Below, one piece after another: positions 47,123 through 57,656 of a stretch of DNA of 64,000 nt; position 1 is the first letter of the stretch; each line of letters opens with the position of its first letter. The notes under the pieces were generated by a model, which worked only from the letters and a program-made list of their open reading frames with translations, was not told the DNA's origin and made no database searches. Made by a program: the position numbers and the translations under genes. The DNA is from Kingdonia uniflora. Taxonomy: Eukaryota > Streptophyta > Magnoliopsida > Ranunculales > Circaeasteraceae. Location: contig JACGCM010001538.1 of NCBI GenBank assembly GCA_014058105.1, positions 496,001 through 560,000 on the forward strand, read 5' to 3'.

Positions 47123-48027
47123 TGCAGGGAGCTAACTCCGTTCAAAGGGGGAGTTAGCTCTCACAACGTAGAAACGATCTTCAGTCAGAAGATACAATAA
47201 ATTGGCCTAAAATAAGATCTATCTAAAGATAAATACTTTCGTAGAGGCCCGAATGTGACTCTCTACGACCTCTAATGAGGATTTTTAAGATAGACTGTAT
47301 TATTGAAGAGTAAATAATAGGGTTCGAGTAAAGGGTGGTCGAAGGAAAAATGCAAGAGGCTGGAGATGATTTTTCTAACCCCTGTTTAGTTTCCCCTCTC
47401 CTCTATTTATAGAAACACATAGAGTTAAGTCACCAAGTGTAGGTCAGGGTTACATGATTATATTGTCAAAAAATCCCGACAAGCTATGGGCACCGGTCTT
47501 GTTGGTACTATTACTACAACATTTATTGGTGATGTTTCTGAACGGCGTGGTGGTTGGACCTGTCACTGTAAATGCACGAGCCAATCAATGCGTTATCTTA
47601 TCTAATAAGGTAGTTGTCTATCTTGTCTTGCTTCGACCGTGTGTTAGTAAGGTCGAAGGGTTTCTGTTGTAGGATGTTAATCCATTCTCAAAACTTTATC
47701 TGGTGGGCTGGCTGGCTGTCTTGTCATACTTCGGCTATATGTAGATATGGTCGAAGGATGTCTACTGCAATGTACTGATCTATACCCGAAGCTTTTTCTG
47801 GTGGGCTGGCCGTCTATCTTGTCATACTTTGACCATATGTATATATGGTCGAAGGATGTCTGCTACAATATACCGATCCGTCCCCGAAGCTTTGTCTGGT
47901 GTCGAAGATTCATCTCTGGGGGATCTCTGGGTAGCATATTTTAGGGATTGAGTGGGCATCGATGCATTTGAGTAGGCTATGAAGTGGGCTTCGGCCATCT
48001 GCCAAAGGCTACGAGTAGGCTACTACA
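47123..48027 (-). repeat. 3' LTR of element E
   Basis: This 905-bp LTR reads TGCAGGGAGC...GGCTACTACA on the plus strand. It aligns with A's LTR at both ends and around the TATA box (minus-strand CTATAAATAG, 47402-47411). A roughly 130-bp internal unit (CTGGTGGGCTGGC... to GGTCGAAGGATGTCT) is partly repeated at 47700-47880. Confidence 0.8.
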
Positions 48028-48040
48028 TTTGTCCCCTCTC
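48028..48040 (-). other. Polypurine tract of element E
   Basis: The minus strand reads GAGAGGGGACAAA directly before the LTR start TGTAGTAGCC. Confidence 0.75.
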
Positions 48041-48282
48041 AACGAAGGTCTCAAAGCCAGATGGAGAGGTGTTCGCTGAGAAAATTGTCCGGTCTTGGAA
48101 TCTGAGCGGTTTGACTATCTTGTTTTTTGGGAAAGTAATAAAAAGAGGTTTTTAAGATATGCAGGTGGTTATAGGGTAATAAATGCATTAAAGCCTTTAA
48201 GTATGGGTTATTGTGGAGGTATACTGTATCTTCTTCCATCTGCAATAGTTTTTTGCTCTTTCTCGATACTCTTAACATTTGG

Positions 48283-48621
48283 ATGGATACCATGCCAAAC
48301 ACGCATTACCAGAAGAGGATGGGGTTCGCTCGCGATCGTCGAGTGGGGCAGAAGATGGCAAAACTGCATATAAAGTTTTTTGGGCAACATGACCTGAACT
48401 GGGACATGCTCGACCTTGTGGAGGCAGGGCCTGAGGAGTTCTTCAATGGTAATCCATATTCTTATCTGTGGGAACAGCTGAGGTTTCATTTTACGACTGC
48501 TGAGAGGCGCTATCTCTTTTTGATGGCTCTTGTCGAAAGTCTCATTTTTGCAGAGGAGGTCGTCGAGGAAGGAAACGTGGCAAGTGGGGCTGGTCCTTCC
48601 GGAAGTAGGGCTTCGGGTTGA
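48283..48621 (+). CDS. aux-E1: small accessory gene, intact ORF, unknown function
   Basis: 112 codons, uninterrupted. The start at 48283 (MDTMPNTHYQKRM) is chosen because NTHYQ is also the beginning of aux-A; the frame stays open further upstream without similarity. Features in order: a basic N-terminus (FARDRRVGQKMAKLHIKFFG), an acidic middle (NWDMLDLVEAGPEEFF), an aromatic stretch (NPYSYLWEQLRFHF), a hydrophobic helix (RRYLFLMALVESLIF), then AEEVVEEGN and a glycine/serine-rich tail. It has no signal peptide or clear membrane segment. It lies opposite to gag-pol, between the polypurine tract and aux-E2. Homologues are aux-A, aux-C1, aux-C2 and aux-E2. I recognise no database family. Confidence 0.62.
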   Translation: MDTMPNTHYQKRMGFARDRRVGQKMAKLHIKFFGQHDLNWDMLDLVEAGPEEFFNGNPYSYLWEQLRFHFTTAERRYLFLMALVESLIFAEEVVEEGNVASGAGPSGSRASG

Positions 48622-49107
48622 TGGTGGAAATATTTGTATTTTTGTTGGCTTCTATTTTGCTGTGTGGGAGGGGGTTGTTTTTACGTTTGGAGTAGTAGTA
48701 AAAATGTAATTTGTTTTTCGGATTTTCTATTTGGAATGTACAAAGTATTTCCTGCGTACTTATATTGCTGTACCTGATTGATAATATACGCGAATGTAAG
48801 CAAATACTCTTATAGGCGTGAGGTATAGAGATGATCAAAGGTTATTGTTATCTAGGTTATGAAGATCATAACGAGATATAGTCGAAGGTAAGATGAAATG
48901 CTGCTTATAATAATCGATGGTTATAATGGCTGAATGCTCAATGTAGGTGACGTGCTCGACAAGAGGTCCTCGGGAATGAGGTTTGAATGCATGTACCGAT
49001 GAATCAGTTACGTCTAGGAAGTTGGAGAGGTTGCATGTTGACTTTTCGAGGTTGGAAATGAAAGGTTGTCATTAATTCAGCTACGGGAGAGGGAAAGTCG
49101 TGGTGGA
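48622..49107 (+). other. Spacer between aux-E1 and aux-E2
   Basis: AT-rich, with no coding similarity. It is presumed to hold the 3' end of aux-E1 and the promoter of aux-E2. Confidence 0.4.
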
Positions 49108-49115
49108 TTTATAGG

Positions 49116-49122
49116 TATTAAA
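49116..49122 (+). promoter_or_regulatory. TATA-like element of aux-E2
   Basis: TATTAAA lies about 80 bp upstream of the ATG at 49198, next to TTTATAGG at 49108. A CT-rich leader follows, as at other aux genes. Confidence 0.4.
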
Positions 49123-49197
49123 GGGGATAGGTTGGAGGGAACTTCTTCATCTGTTCTGCATCTTTCTCTCTATCTCTAACTTTGTTTGTTGATCAAC

Positions 49198-49515
49198 ATG
49201 GCTGAAAATGTACTGGTTCAGGAAGATCAAGCGGCGGTGAGGGCGAGGAGGATCCAGGAGGCTTTCCTGGATCTTCAATGGAGGTTCGGAATAGAAGAGG
49301 ATATTGATGTTGAAATGCTAGACCTCTTTGAAGCGGAACCTGGGGCACCACTCTATGACATGTCCTTTGTGTACTGGTAGGGCATAATGTAAATAATGGG
49401 GCCGTTCCCCGGCCACCGACTGTCTCGTCTCAAGGGATTCGCAGAGGATATAGTGGACCAAGAGGATACAGATACAGCGGCCGTTGTCGAAGAGGAGCAG
49501 CCCGCTAATAGCTAG
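49198..49515 (+). pseudogene. aux-E2: second small accessory gene, two stops
   Basis: The start at 49198 (MAENVLVQEDQAAVRARRIQ) follows a CT-rich leader. The middle, EEDIDVEMLDLFEAEPGAP, parallels NWDMLDLVEAGPEEFF of aux-E1. Stops occur after SFVYW and a few codons later; the same frame then continues through RLSRLKGFAEDIVDQEDTD and ends at 49515. The C-terminal acidic tail (AAVVEEEQPANS) matches the tail of aux-E1 (AEEVVEEGNVAS). The pair is a tandem duplication. Unknown function. Confidence 0.55.
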
Positions 49516-50314
49516 GATCCTCTATAATGTGGTGGTGGTGTTGCTTTCTTTTGGTTTATTTCTTTAGTCTCTTGTTTTGTTTTGTACAAGGTTTGCAATG
49601 TTAGCTGCATTTCTGAATGAAAATGATTTGTTTGAATAACTTGTTTTGTCGAACTATGGGTAATAGTAGTACAATCTGATATTGAATGGATAATACAGTT
49701 GTCCAAATGTATAGTTTGTGTTGTTCGAAGAGAATTTGTCGAAGGGAAAAGTAAACTGTGGCGAAGCTAAAAAAATTATATGTAAGCCTGTGGTTTTTGA
49801 TTGGTCGAACTTACGACTGTATTCGGTCGAAGGGTCGAAACTTTTGAGTTAAGGGATGTATTGGATGTCGAAGGTCGATATATTTAAATGAATTTGTTTG
49901 AGGTTAAATGCTGAGGATTGTTCAAGATGTGAAGTGGTCGAATACTTGAGTACAGGAGTGTGTCGAAGATTGAGTTTGATTTGACTAGCTGTTCTGAAAG
50001 CCCAGACGGTTGGTCTGTCAGACTAGTACGAGCGCCTGGGGAGTGTACAAAAAGTAATGATGTTATTTTTCTTGTATAACGGAAAAAAGGTTATGATGTG
50101 ACTATTTGGACTTGATTGTTTAGCTTTGAGTAGGGGAAAAGAAGGTTCGAGAAGCTTCGGGTTTTGCAAGCAGATGGTAGCAAGGGTGTTGTCCGCACGT
50201 AGGAGGTGCGAGGGGTAAATTGGTCAAACCACATTGGAGCCGAAAAGCCGGGGTAGTGGGGTCGTGGTAATGATAGTGTTTAGGAAATCGAGGAGGCTTA
50301 ATTTTTTTGAAAGA
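49516..50314 (+). other. Upstream region of aORF-E
   Basis: No coding similarity is recognised. GGTCGAA/GTCGAAG words recur many times (about 49620-50000). It is the candidate promoter region of aORF-E. Confidence 0.4.
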
Positions 50315-50320
50315 TATATA
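50315..50320 (+). promoter_or_regulatory. TATA box of aORF-E
   Basis: TATATA within AAGATATATAAGTGG lies about 140 bp upstream of a splice donor (CTG/GTAAGT at 50459). This is the clearest antisense-gene promoter in the window. Confidence 0.6.
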
Positions 50321-50339
50321 AGTGGAAGAAGATTGATTA

Positions 50340-52902
50340 CTGTACTGTGAGAATCAAAAAGTTGAGAGAAGAAAACATAAGTTATTTCAAACTTGGGGGG
50401 TGCTGCTGCTTTTGTTGGTTTGATCTTGCTGATCCGAGGGTAGTGCAGCTAACCACTGGTAAGTCACTTGATCTCTGTCATGTTTATTTGGTTTTGTTCT
50501 CTGTCTGAGAGAGGGTGGGTATGAGATTTTGCGCTTGAGGTTTAGGGGTTATTTTCATGAGTAAGGAGGCTTGTTAGAACTGGGTTTCGACCCAGTCTGG
50601 GATTTGGTGAGTTTTTTTTTGAGGAGGTATTGTGTATGAGATTTGAGGTTTGGAGAAGTATCTGGAAGGGATAGATGGGATAAGGGTGATAGACATGAGA
50701 TTGTTGAATTTTCTACCCTAATTGCATGCCTCTTCTTCTGTAGGAAAAAATACGTAACCGTTGGGCTTTGAGGCGGAAACTGGTGGATGAAGAGGTCGAC
50801 GAGGTTGAAGCTAGTACTTCTGGTCGAGACCTAATGGACAGGGGTAGCGATTTAGAGGTGTTAGATATGGCAACCGAGGCCCCGTTGTCGATGATTCTGC
50901 CGGCTGAAGATGTTCTGGTCACGAGACGTCGAAAGACGATAGTGACCGAAGATAGTGATGAAGAGGAAACAGTATGGGGGGAGGGATGTGATGTAGAACC
51001 TTCGGGTGGTAGGGAGGGAGGTAAGGTGCAGAGGGGTGATAGTGAGGATTCGACTGAGTTGGATAAGGTCAAAGGTGTCGTTTCGTCTAAAGATAGGATT
51101 AGGTTAGATCAGTTTGCTGCGAAATTAGAACTCTCGAAGGTAGGGTAGGGTTGACCTTCAGATCGAACCCTGGGGAAGGGATTATGGCTTATAGGGGCCA
51201 AATTTGATTGGGACTGGAGCTTCCTCTTTGGCAACTAGCAAAAGAAGTGCTGAATTTCTGGGGGGTGGCTCCGGTGTAGATGAACGGTAATTTTTATGAG
51301 ATGATGAGGGTGATAGAGGGGATGAATGTGAAATTGGCTGCTGAGAGTCGAGGTTTAATTAACTGGTTTGACATTATCACCTTTTATTCGAGGAAGACTG
51401 GTCAAAACCCGAGGACCTATCACATCCAATGTCACTCAGAAAAACTAAGGTTCTTTGATCTGTGCTCGACAGGCCGGGGGTGGAATAATGATTTACTGAT
51501 AATAAGGGGTAACTACGAGAATGTAGACATGGATAACCCTTATAAACTGCATCATTGGGTATATAACGAAAGTAAGTTTACTGTCGAAGGGTTTGTTGTT
51601 GATGTATTTATAAAATAAGTGATAACTATGTTTTTGCTTTACTCTGCAGGTCTGAAGAGTTTGTCTTGGGATAATCCGGTGAATTAAATTGATACTCTGC
51701 TCGAGGCTAGTGAAGACTGGGTAAATTCGGTGTTTGACAGTCTCAAGATCAAAAGGCAAAGGAGAAAAAAGGTGGATTCTCAGCTTCGAGACGTACCCGC
51801 TACGCCAAGCGACCAAAGAGAAAAAAAGGGGTAGATCTTTCGAAGGAGAAAAAAGAAATGGGAGGGGAAGAGTTGTCGAGGAACTACCAGTTTGTGCTAA
51901 GGTCTCGGAGGGGTGCGAAGCAAGTGGGGCCAGTGTCCGAAGGGGGTGGAGAGGCATCGAGGATGAAACCAAAACAGGTGCCTTCTCAAGCCGAAAAAGG
52001 GAAGGGCTGAGTAGCTTCCGAAGCCCCTAAGGTGCAGCAATCGAATGATATTCAACATAAGAGGCGTAAGGTTTTTGGGGTGGATGATACAATGGAGGAA
52101 GATGAAGAAATGATGGAGGCTGAACGATAGGAGCAGGCTGTGGCGAAGCAGGCTTCGATGGTCGAGCTCTGGGAAGTTGACCCTGACGAAGCTTCGAAGG
52201 AGATAAAGAAGCACATGTCTCAGGTAACTATATATAGCTATCTGTAATGATATTTCGAGGTTACTTGCAAATTGTTCAAGTTTCGAGGTTCACTGATATC
52301 TTGAGTATTTTTAGCAGACGGAAGTCTGGGTAGAGACTTGCAACAAGGCGATGAAGTCGGTAAAGACAAAGTTGTGATAAGCGAGGGAAAACCTGGATCT
52401 TTTACGTGGGAAAGAGGCATCATGGGTGTCTCAAGTCAGGAAGCTGATGCAAGATATAGATGTGCTTACTGACACTTATGATGAGAGGCTCGAGCAGCAG
52501 CGGTCAAGGTTGGAACGAGAGGGGTCGGTTAAGCTTAAGGCGTGTGAGAAAGCGAAAGCGGAACTGAAGGTGGGTTTCCAGCGGCTGTATGATAAGTAAT
52601 GCATGGAGAATGTGAGGTTGAAGAAGTTTATAGATGGTATGGGGTATGATACCGATACATTGCAACCTTATCCTGTGTCTCCAGAACTTGTTGAGGGGGA
52701 TGAGTTACAGATGATGGGAGGGGAGGTGAACGTTGTCGAGGAGGAAATTAGAAGTACTGGGGGTGGTGTTGAAACTTCTCTTCATGGCGCTCCCATTGGT
52801 GGCACTACTGATGGTCTGGCGGTCGAAGGCTCGATTGAGGCTGCTGAGGTTGGTGGTACTGGGGCGTCTGTGGAGCAAGAAGGTACAACCGCGCCCATAT
52901 GA
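50340..52902 (+). pseudogene. aORF-E: intron-containing accessory gene opposite pol, few lesions
   Basis: Proposed exons: 50340-50458 (untranslated), 50744-51571, 51650-52223 and 52318-52902, all with GT/AG boundaries. Exon 2 encodes KLVDEEVDEVEASTSGRDL and an acidic stretch, then the central domain: EVLNFW-like start, MNGNFYEMMRVIEGMNVKL, INWFDIITFYSRKTGQNP, TYHIQCHSEKLRFFDLCSTG and RGWNNDLLIIRGNYE. This resembles the 'putative gypsy type transposon' family (Pfam Transposase_28), by pattern. Exon 3 is lysine/arginine-rich (KIKRQRRKKVDSQLRD). Exon 4 is a coiled coil (DTYDERLEQQRSRLEREG) followed by MENVRLKKFIDGMGYDTDTL and an acidic tail. Stops occur in exons 2, 3 and 4. Counterparts in A, C and F share order, introns and the C-terminal G-(Y)-D-x-x-T-L/I-x-x-YP motif. 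Confidence 0.72.
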
Positions 52903-53474
52903 GGTATTTGAGGTTGGGTTCTTATGTCTTCATCTGTTGGTTGTAATGTTGAGTTGTACTATGTTTGAACGATGTTGTTTTTTTTTGTTGGTTTCTGAAC
53001 TTGGTAGGGTTTTTTCGCTTTTGTTATCTATTAAATTTCTGAAGTTGACATTGATCACATTGATGCGTATTTTCTGAACATACTAATTTTGAATTTCTGA
53101 TTCTATATCTGTCTTGCTGATGGATTGTGTTATCTCTCTGACATTGAATTGCTGGAATTTGAATGCACGTTCTGTTGATTATGCTTATTTTGGACTCTTA
53201 ATGATTGATCTTTGAATTATGCTACAACTGTTTCCCTTATGGATAATATGTTGAATGTGTTCTATGCTGGATGGATTTGCAGATAGTATTTTTGTAAACG
53301 GTTGTTAATTAGGATTGTTGAAGTTTGGCCTTTAGAAGTACAAATTTGATTATGTTCGAAGTAGGAATTTGCCTTGGTTGAAGTGGAAATTTGATCTATT
53401 TGACTGACTGTAGTATGATCAAAATCTGAAGAGTATCAAAGATATGTAGATCGAACTCTGAATGTTTTGCTGGA
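52903..53474. other. T-rich region after aORF-E
   Basis: Probable 3' untranslated and spacer sequence. No coding similarity is seen; the tandem repeats begin after it. Confidence 0.4.
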
Positions 53475-54125
53475 CATTGAAGGCCGAACCCACAGTGATA
53501 TTAAAATTTTGAAAATTTTCCAGGTCGCCTCCGAGTATCAGTCGTGACGAGGGGACGTGATACTTAGAGGAAACCCAAAAATTTGCAGGACTTCGAAGGC
53601 CTGAGCCACTGCGAAGCAATATCTGATCGCCTCTAACGCATTCCTGAGGGTCGGGTTTTTCGACCACCCTTTCCCCTCGAGTTTGCTCGAATGTTGGAAA
53701 CTTGAGCGATTCAAGGTCGCCCCCAAGTACCAGTCGGGGCGAGGGTGGACATGATATCCGGGGTAAACCGAGAAAAGGACTGGACTTTGACAGTTTTAGA
53801 GCCTGGACGAAGTTTATTTGATCGCCCCCAATGCATCCCCGAGGGTCCGGTCTTTTGACCTTCTTTGCCCCTCGAGTTTGCTCGAAATTGAAGACTTGAG
53901 CAATTCATACCCCCCCCCAAGTATCAGTCGGGGCGAGGGTAGACTTCGAAGGCCAAAACCACAGTGAAGAAATATCTGATCGCCCCCAATGCATCCCCGA
54001 GGGTCCGATCTTTCGGCCTTCCTTGCCCCTTGAGTTTGCACAAAATTGGAGACTTGAGCAATTCATGGCCGCCCCCAAGCATCAGTCGAGACGAAGTTGG
54101 ACATGATACCTAAGTTAAACCAAGA
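53475..54125. repeat. Tandem repeat of about 190 bp in the spacer of element E
   Basis: The core CGCCCCCAAGTATCAGTCGG or a variant recurs near 53525, 53720, 53912 and 54070, alternating with ATGCATCCCCGAGGGTCCG. This gives between three and four units with intervals of about 160-195 bp. The array lies between the converging 3' ends of aORF-E and pol. The same core is in the spacers of A (5394-5415) and F. Confidence 0.8.
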
Positions 54126-54171
54126 AATACAAAATAAAAACGGAGACAAAGTCTGGGTGGAACAATCTTGT

Positions 54172-57100
54172 TTATCGAATATGTTGGATTACATTAGTTG
54201 TACATGGTTGAAGATAAGGCTTGTTATAGGAGACCAGCTGCATTGGGTTCCAGGGGTTTGGTAGAGGCTCTTCGTAGACGATGTAAGGTCATTCCCAAGA
54301 TTCGGCTAACTTGCCGACATTCCGAGGTTTCGAAGATTGATTGACATGTCGAAGTACTAGATCTCCAATGTTAAAACATCTTGGCCGAACTCACATATTG
54401 TAGGATTTTTGAAGTGAAGTGTGGTAGTGGCCAAGGTTAGCGATAGCTCGGTCTCTGGTCTCATCGATCCATAACATGTTGCACGCAAATTTAAACTCAT
54501 TATCTTCGTCAGGGAGGTTAGGGTCTTGGGTAGGTACTTTGAATTGAGTTGGTAGTACAGCTTCAGTCCTATATGTCAGGAGGAAAGGGGTACATCCTGC
54601 AGATTTTCTTGGTGTTGTGGGATAGACCCAGAGGACGTGTTGTAACTCATGAACCCATCGTCTTTTCTTTGTACCGACTCTCTTCTTAAGACCGTCGATA
54701 ATTATTTTGTTGATTGCTTCGACTTGACCGTTACCCTGGGGATAGTAAGGTGTTGAAGGTGAGAGAATGATGTTGTATTTTTTTAAGAAGTTTCTGACTT
54801 TACTACCGACGAATTGGGGACCATTGTCGCATCGAATCATATGGGGGCAGCCGAAGCGAGTGATGATGTTTTCCCATAAAAAATTAATAACTTCTTCTTC
54901 TCTGGTTCAGCAAAGAGGAACAGCTTTGACCCATTTAGTAAAGTAATCGGTTGCGGCGAAGATGTTTTCTCTGCTACCTGAGGCTTTTGGGAAGGATCCA
55001 ATGAGATCGATGGCCCATCTTTTGAATGGCAAAGAAACTTGACTGAAATGGAGGTCTTGAGAGGGGCAATGGATGTTGTGAGCGTGATGCTGGCATTTGT
55101 CGCATTGTTTTGCATTGTCTGAAACTTTTTTTTTCATATCGGGCCAAAATAATCTTTGGGTAACAGCTCGAAGGGCCATAAAATGACCAACAGTATGAGT
55201 ACCGCAGGTTCCTTCGTGAAGTTCGGCTAAGATTTGAGAGGCTTCATCTTCGGATATGCATCGAATGAGAACACCATTTGGGGATTTGCGATGCAATTGG
55301 TTTTTATGGATAGTATATCTGCGGCAATTTTCTAGAACAGAGCGTTTGACTTTGGGATCTTCGGGGAAAGTAGCCTTGTTGAAGTAGTATAGAAACGGTG
55401 TTCGCCAATCGTCTAGATCGTGACTCTCGCCCCCAGTATTGATAGTATTGATTTCTATTTGGTCGATACTTGGGCGTTCGAGTACTTCGATATGGAGTGT
55501 CCGAGATTCTTATTGTCCGAGCATAGCTGCTATGTAGGCGAGGGCATCTGCATATCTATTTTCACTTCGAGGGTAATGTGTGGTTGTGGATTTTTCAGGG
55601 AACCGGTCCATGCACTGTCGCAGAAAAAGAGCATAATCAGCCATGCGACCGTTAGCTTGGTTTTCTCCTGTGTAGTGTCCCTGAACAAGCTGGGAATCTG
55701 TATGGACTGTAAGTTTGGGAATGCCGAGGTCGAGTGTGAGGTCGAGGCCGTGGATCAAGGCTTCATACTCTGCTTCATTATTAGAATATTTGAAGGCAAG
55801 TTTGACAGTTTTTTCTATGCAATCATTAGTGGGTGTTACCAAGACAATACCAATTCCTGAGCCATTAGGTCCTGCTGATCCGTCTATGAATAAACGCCAA
55901 CCAGTAAAAGGGTCCCAGGGATCTACTATTTCGGGTTGGTCTTCTGATAAATCATCTTCATGTTCTTCCCAATCAACATCTTCGACCGGGAAGTCAGCGA
56001 GAAAGTCTGCTACTGCATGGCCTTTCTGGGATATTTGCTTCTCGAAGGTAATGTCGTGTTCGCCAAGATATACAGACCACTGTTACACTCGTCTAGATTT
56101 TTCTTTTTTGTTGAGTACTTCACGAAGGGAATAACTGGTAATAACACAGATGGGATGAGCCTGAAAATATGGTTTGAGCTTACGGGCTGAATAGACAAGT
56201 GTGAGGAGTTAACGCTTGAGTTTTGAATATCGAGTTTCTGCGGAGGTTAGGGTTTTGCTGATGAAATATACATATTTTTTCGATGTTGGAATCAAGTTGA
56301 ATGAACACTAAACTAAGAGAATTTTCTGTGGCAACAAGGTATAAAGAGAGTATTTCTCCTTTAATAGGTGTGCTGATGATTGGTGGACGACCAAGATAAG
56401 TTTTGAGTTCAAGGAAGGCTTATTCGCACTCAGGGGTCAAGTCGATCTCGGGATTGTTTTTCTTTTTGCTTTGTGGACACCTTGATCGCGCAGGAGAGAA
56501 AAGAGCCAGGCACATCGATCTGAGGATTTATAAATAAAATGATTGAGGGCGGTCATCCTGCCCGCCACTTTTTGGACGTCTTTCTTGGTTCGGGGGGAAG
56601 GCATGTCTATAAGGGCTCGAATGTGGGTGAGGTCAATCTCTATCCCGCGTTTACTGATAAGGTGACCCAAAAATTTTCTGGATGACATGCCAAATTGGCA
56701 CTTATCAGGGTTGAGTTTCATATTATACGTGCGAAGTATTAAGAAGATTTTTGAGAGGTCTTGGTTATGGGTATTTCTTCTGAAGGCCCTTGCATAACAT
56801 ATCGTCGATGTAGACTTCGACAGATTTGCCAAGCAAGGGTTTGAACATGGATGTGACAAGGCATTGGCAGGTGGCGCCAACATATTTAAGGCCAAAGGGT
56901 ATAACATTGAAACAGTAAAAGCCTTGTTCAGTTATAAATGAAGTCTTATGTTGATCTTTGGGGAGGAGGGGTACGTGATTGTAACGCGAAGCCGCGTCTA
57001 TCATAGATAGGTGCCCGTTTTTAGCAGTGGCGTCGAGGAGTGCTGAGATAGTTAGGAGGGGGAAACTATCCTTCGAAGTGTGCTTGTTGAGGTCTGCGAA

Positions 57101-57589
57101 GTCGACGCAGATTCAGATCTTGTCATTCTTCTTAGGCACTGCCCCGATGTTCGATATCCAGTCCACGTACTTTACTTCTTTGATAAAACCAACGGCTATG
57201 AGCTTGTCAATTTCAAGGTTCACAGCTTTTTGAAGTCATGGTGCTAGTGTACGCTTCTTTTGTTTTACTGTTGTGGAATAGGGGATGAGATCGAGGTGGT
57301 GGCAGGGTAGGTTGGGGTTGACACCAGGCATTTCTTGAAATGTCCAGGCGAAGATGTCTTTGTTTGTTCGAAGGAACTCGGAAAGTTCGAGGCATTCTGA
57401 CTCGTTAAGGAGGGTTCCAATAAATGTACCCCGACCAGGCCCGTTGAGTTCGATATAAACAGTAGGTTTGATGGGCTGGGTGGTATCTGTCGAAGTCGAT
57501 AGGATGGAAAGCTGTTATGATTGCTATGAGTGGCTGACAAGTTTTTGTGTTTGGTCGATCTCTGGGTGCTCGCATGAGAGGGCAAGGCG
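54172..57589 (-). pseudogene. Pol of element E (RT, RNase H, integrase), nearly intact
   Basis: RT at 57004-56440: MIDAASRYNHVPLLPKDQHK, GLKYVGATCQCLVTSMFKPL, SVEVYIDDMLCKG with an intact YIDD, a frameshift, then MKLNPDKCQFGMSSRKFLGH. RNase H at about 55890-55510 has FIDGSAGPNGSG, NNEAEYEALIHGLDL and VHTDSQLVQGHY, so its D, E and D are retained. Integrase at 55296-54391: ELHEGTCGTHTVGH, CDKCQHHAHN (zinc finger), AATDYFTKWVKAVPLC, a single stop, MIRCDNGPQFVGSK and GNGQVEAINKIIIDG, so D, D and E are retained. The C-terminus reads WEGPYIV and EEPLPNPWNPMQLVSYNKPY, ending at 54172. At 57589-57420 the pre-RT segment PTVYIELNGPGRGTFIGTLL is recognisable. Gag and protease are absent. Confidence 0.87.
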
Positions 57590-57656
57590 TTCATTATGGA
57601 AATTTTGGAATAGAAGCCCAGGGCATTTTGGTTCCAATAAATACCCTGGGCTTCTA
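57590..57656. other. Rearrangement scar between elements E and F
   Basis: Minus-strand E sequence meets plus-strand F sequence here. The 15-bp string TTCATTATGGAAATT occurs at 57590-57604 and again inside F at 57681-57695. Between them is an inverted repeat with perfect 13-bp arms, TAGAAGCCCAGGG (57611-57623) and its complement (57644-57656). This looks like templated filler from break repair. Confidence 0.65.

Larger units (their letters stand above)
47123..57589 (-). mobile_element. Element E: Tat-type Ty3/gypsy retrotransposon, 5' part deleted
   Basis: On the minus strand it begins abruptly in the pre-RT region near 57589. It continues through RT, RNase H and integrase, a repeat-containing spacer, plus-strand accessory genes (aORF and two aux genes), a polypurine tract and a 905-bp 3' LTR (47123-48027). 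The 5' LTR, primer-binding site, gag and protease are absent. It belongs to the same family as A, judged by LTR similarity. It is inserted in the RT gene of D/F after GTTTA (47118-47122); the matching duplication on the other side is lost in the rearrangement at 57590-57656. It is the best preserved element of the window. Confidence 0.85.

Noticed and set aside
51493..51972. 159-codon minus-strand ORF within aORF-E
   Set aside because: Low-complexity Ser/Leu/Pro shadow of the basic exon on the plus strand.
55420..55860. 146-codon plus-strand ORF
   Set aside because: Shadow of the well-preserved RNase H of element E on the minus strand.
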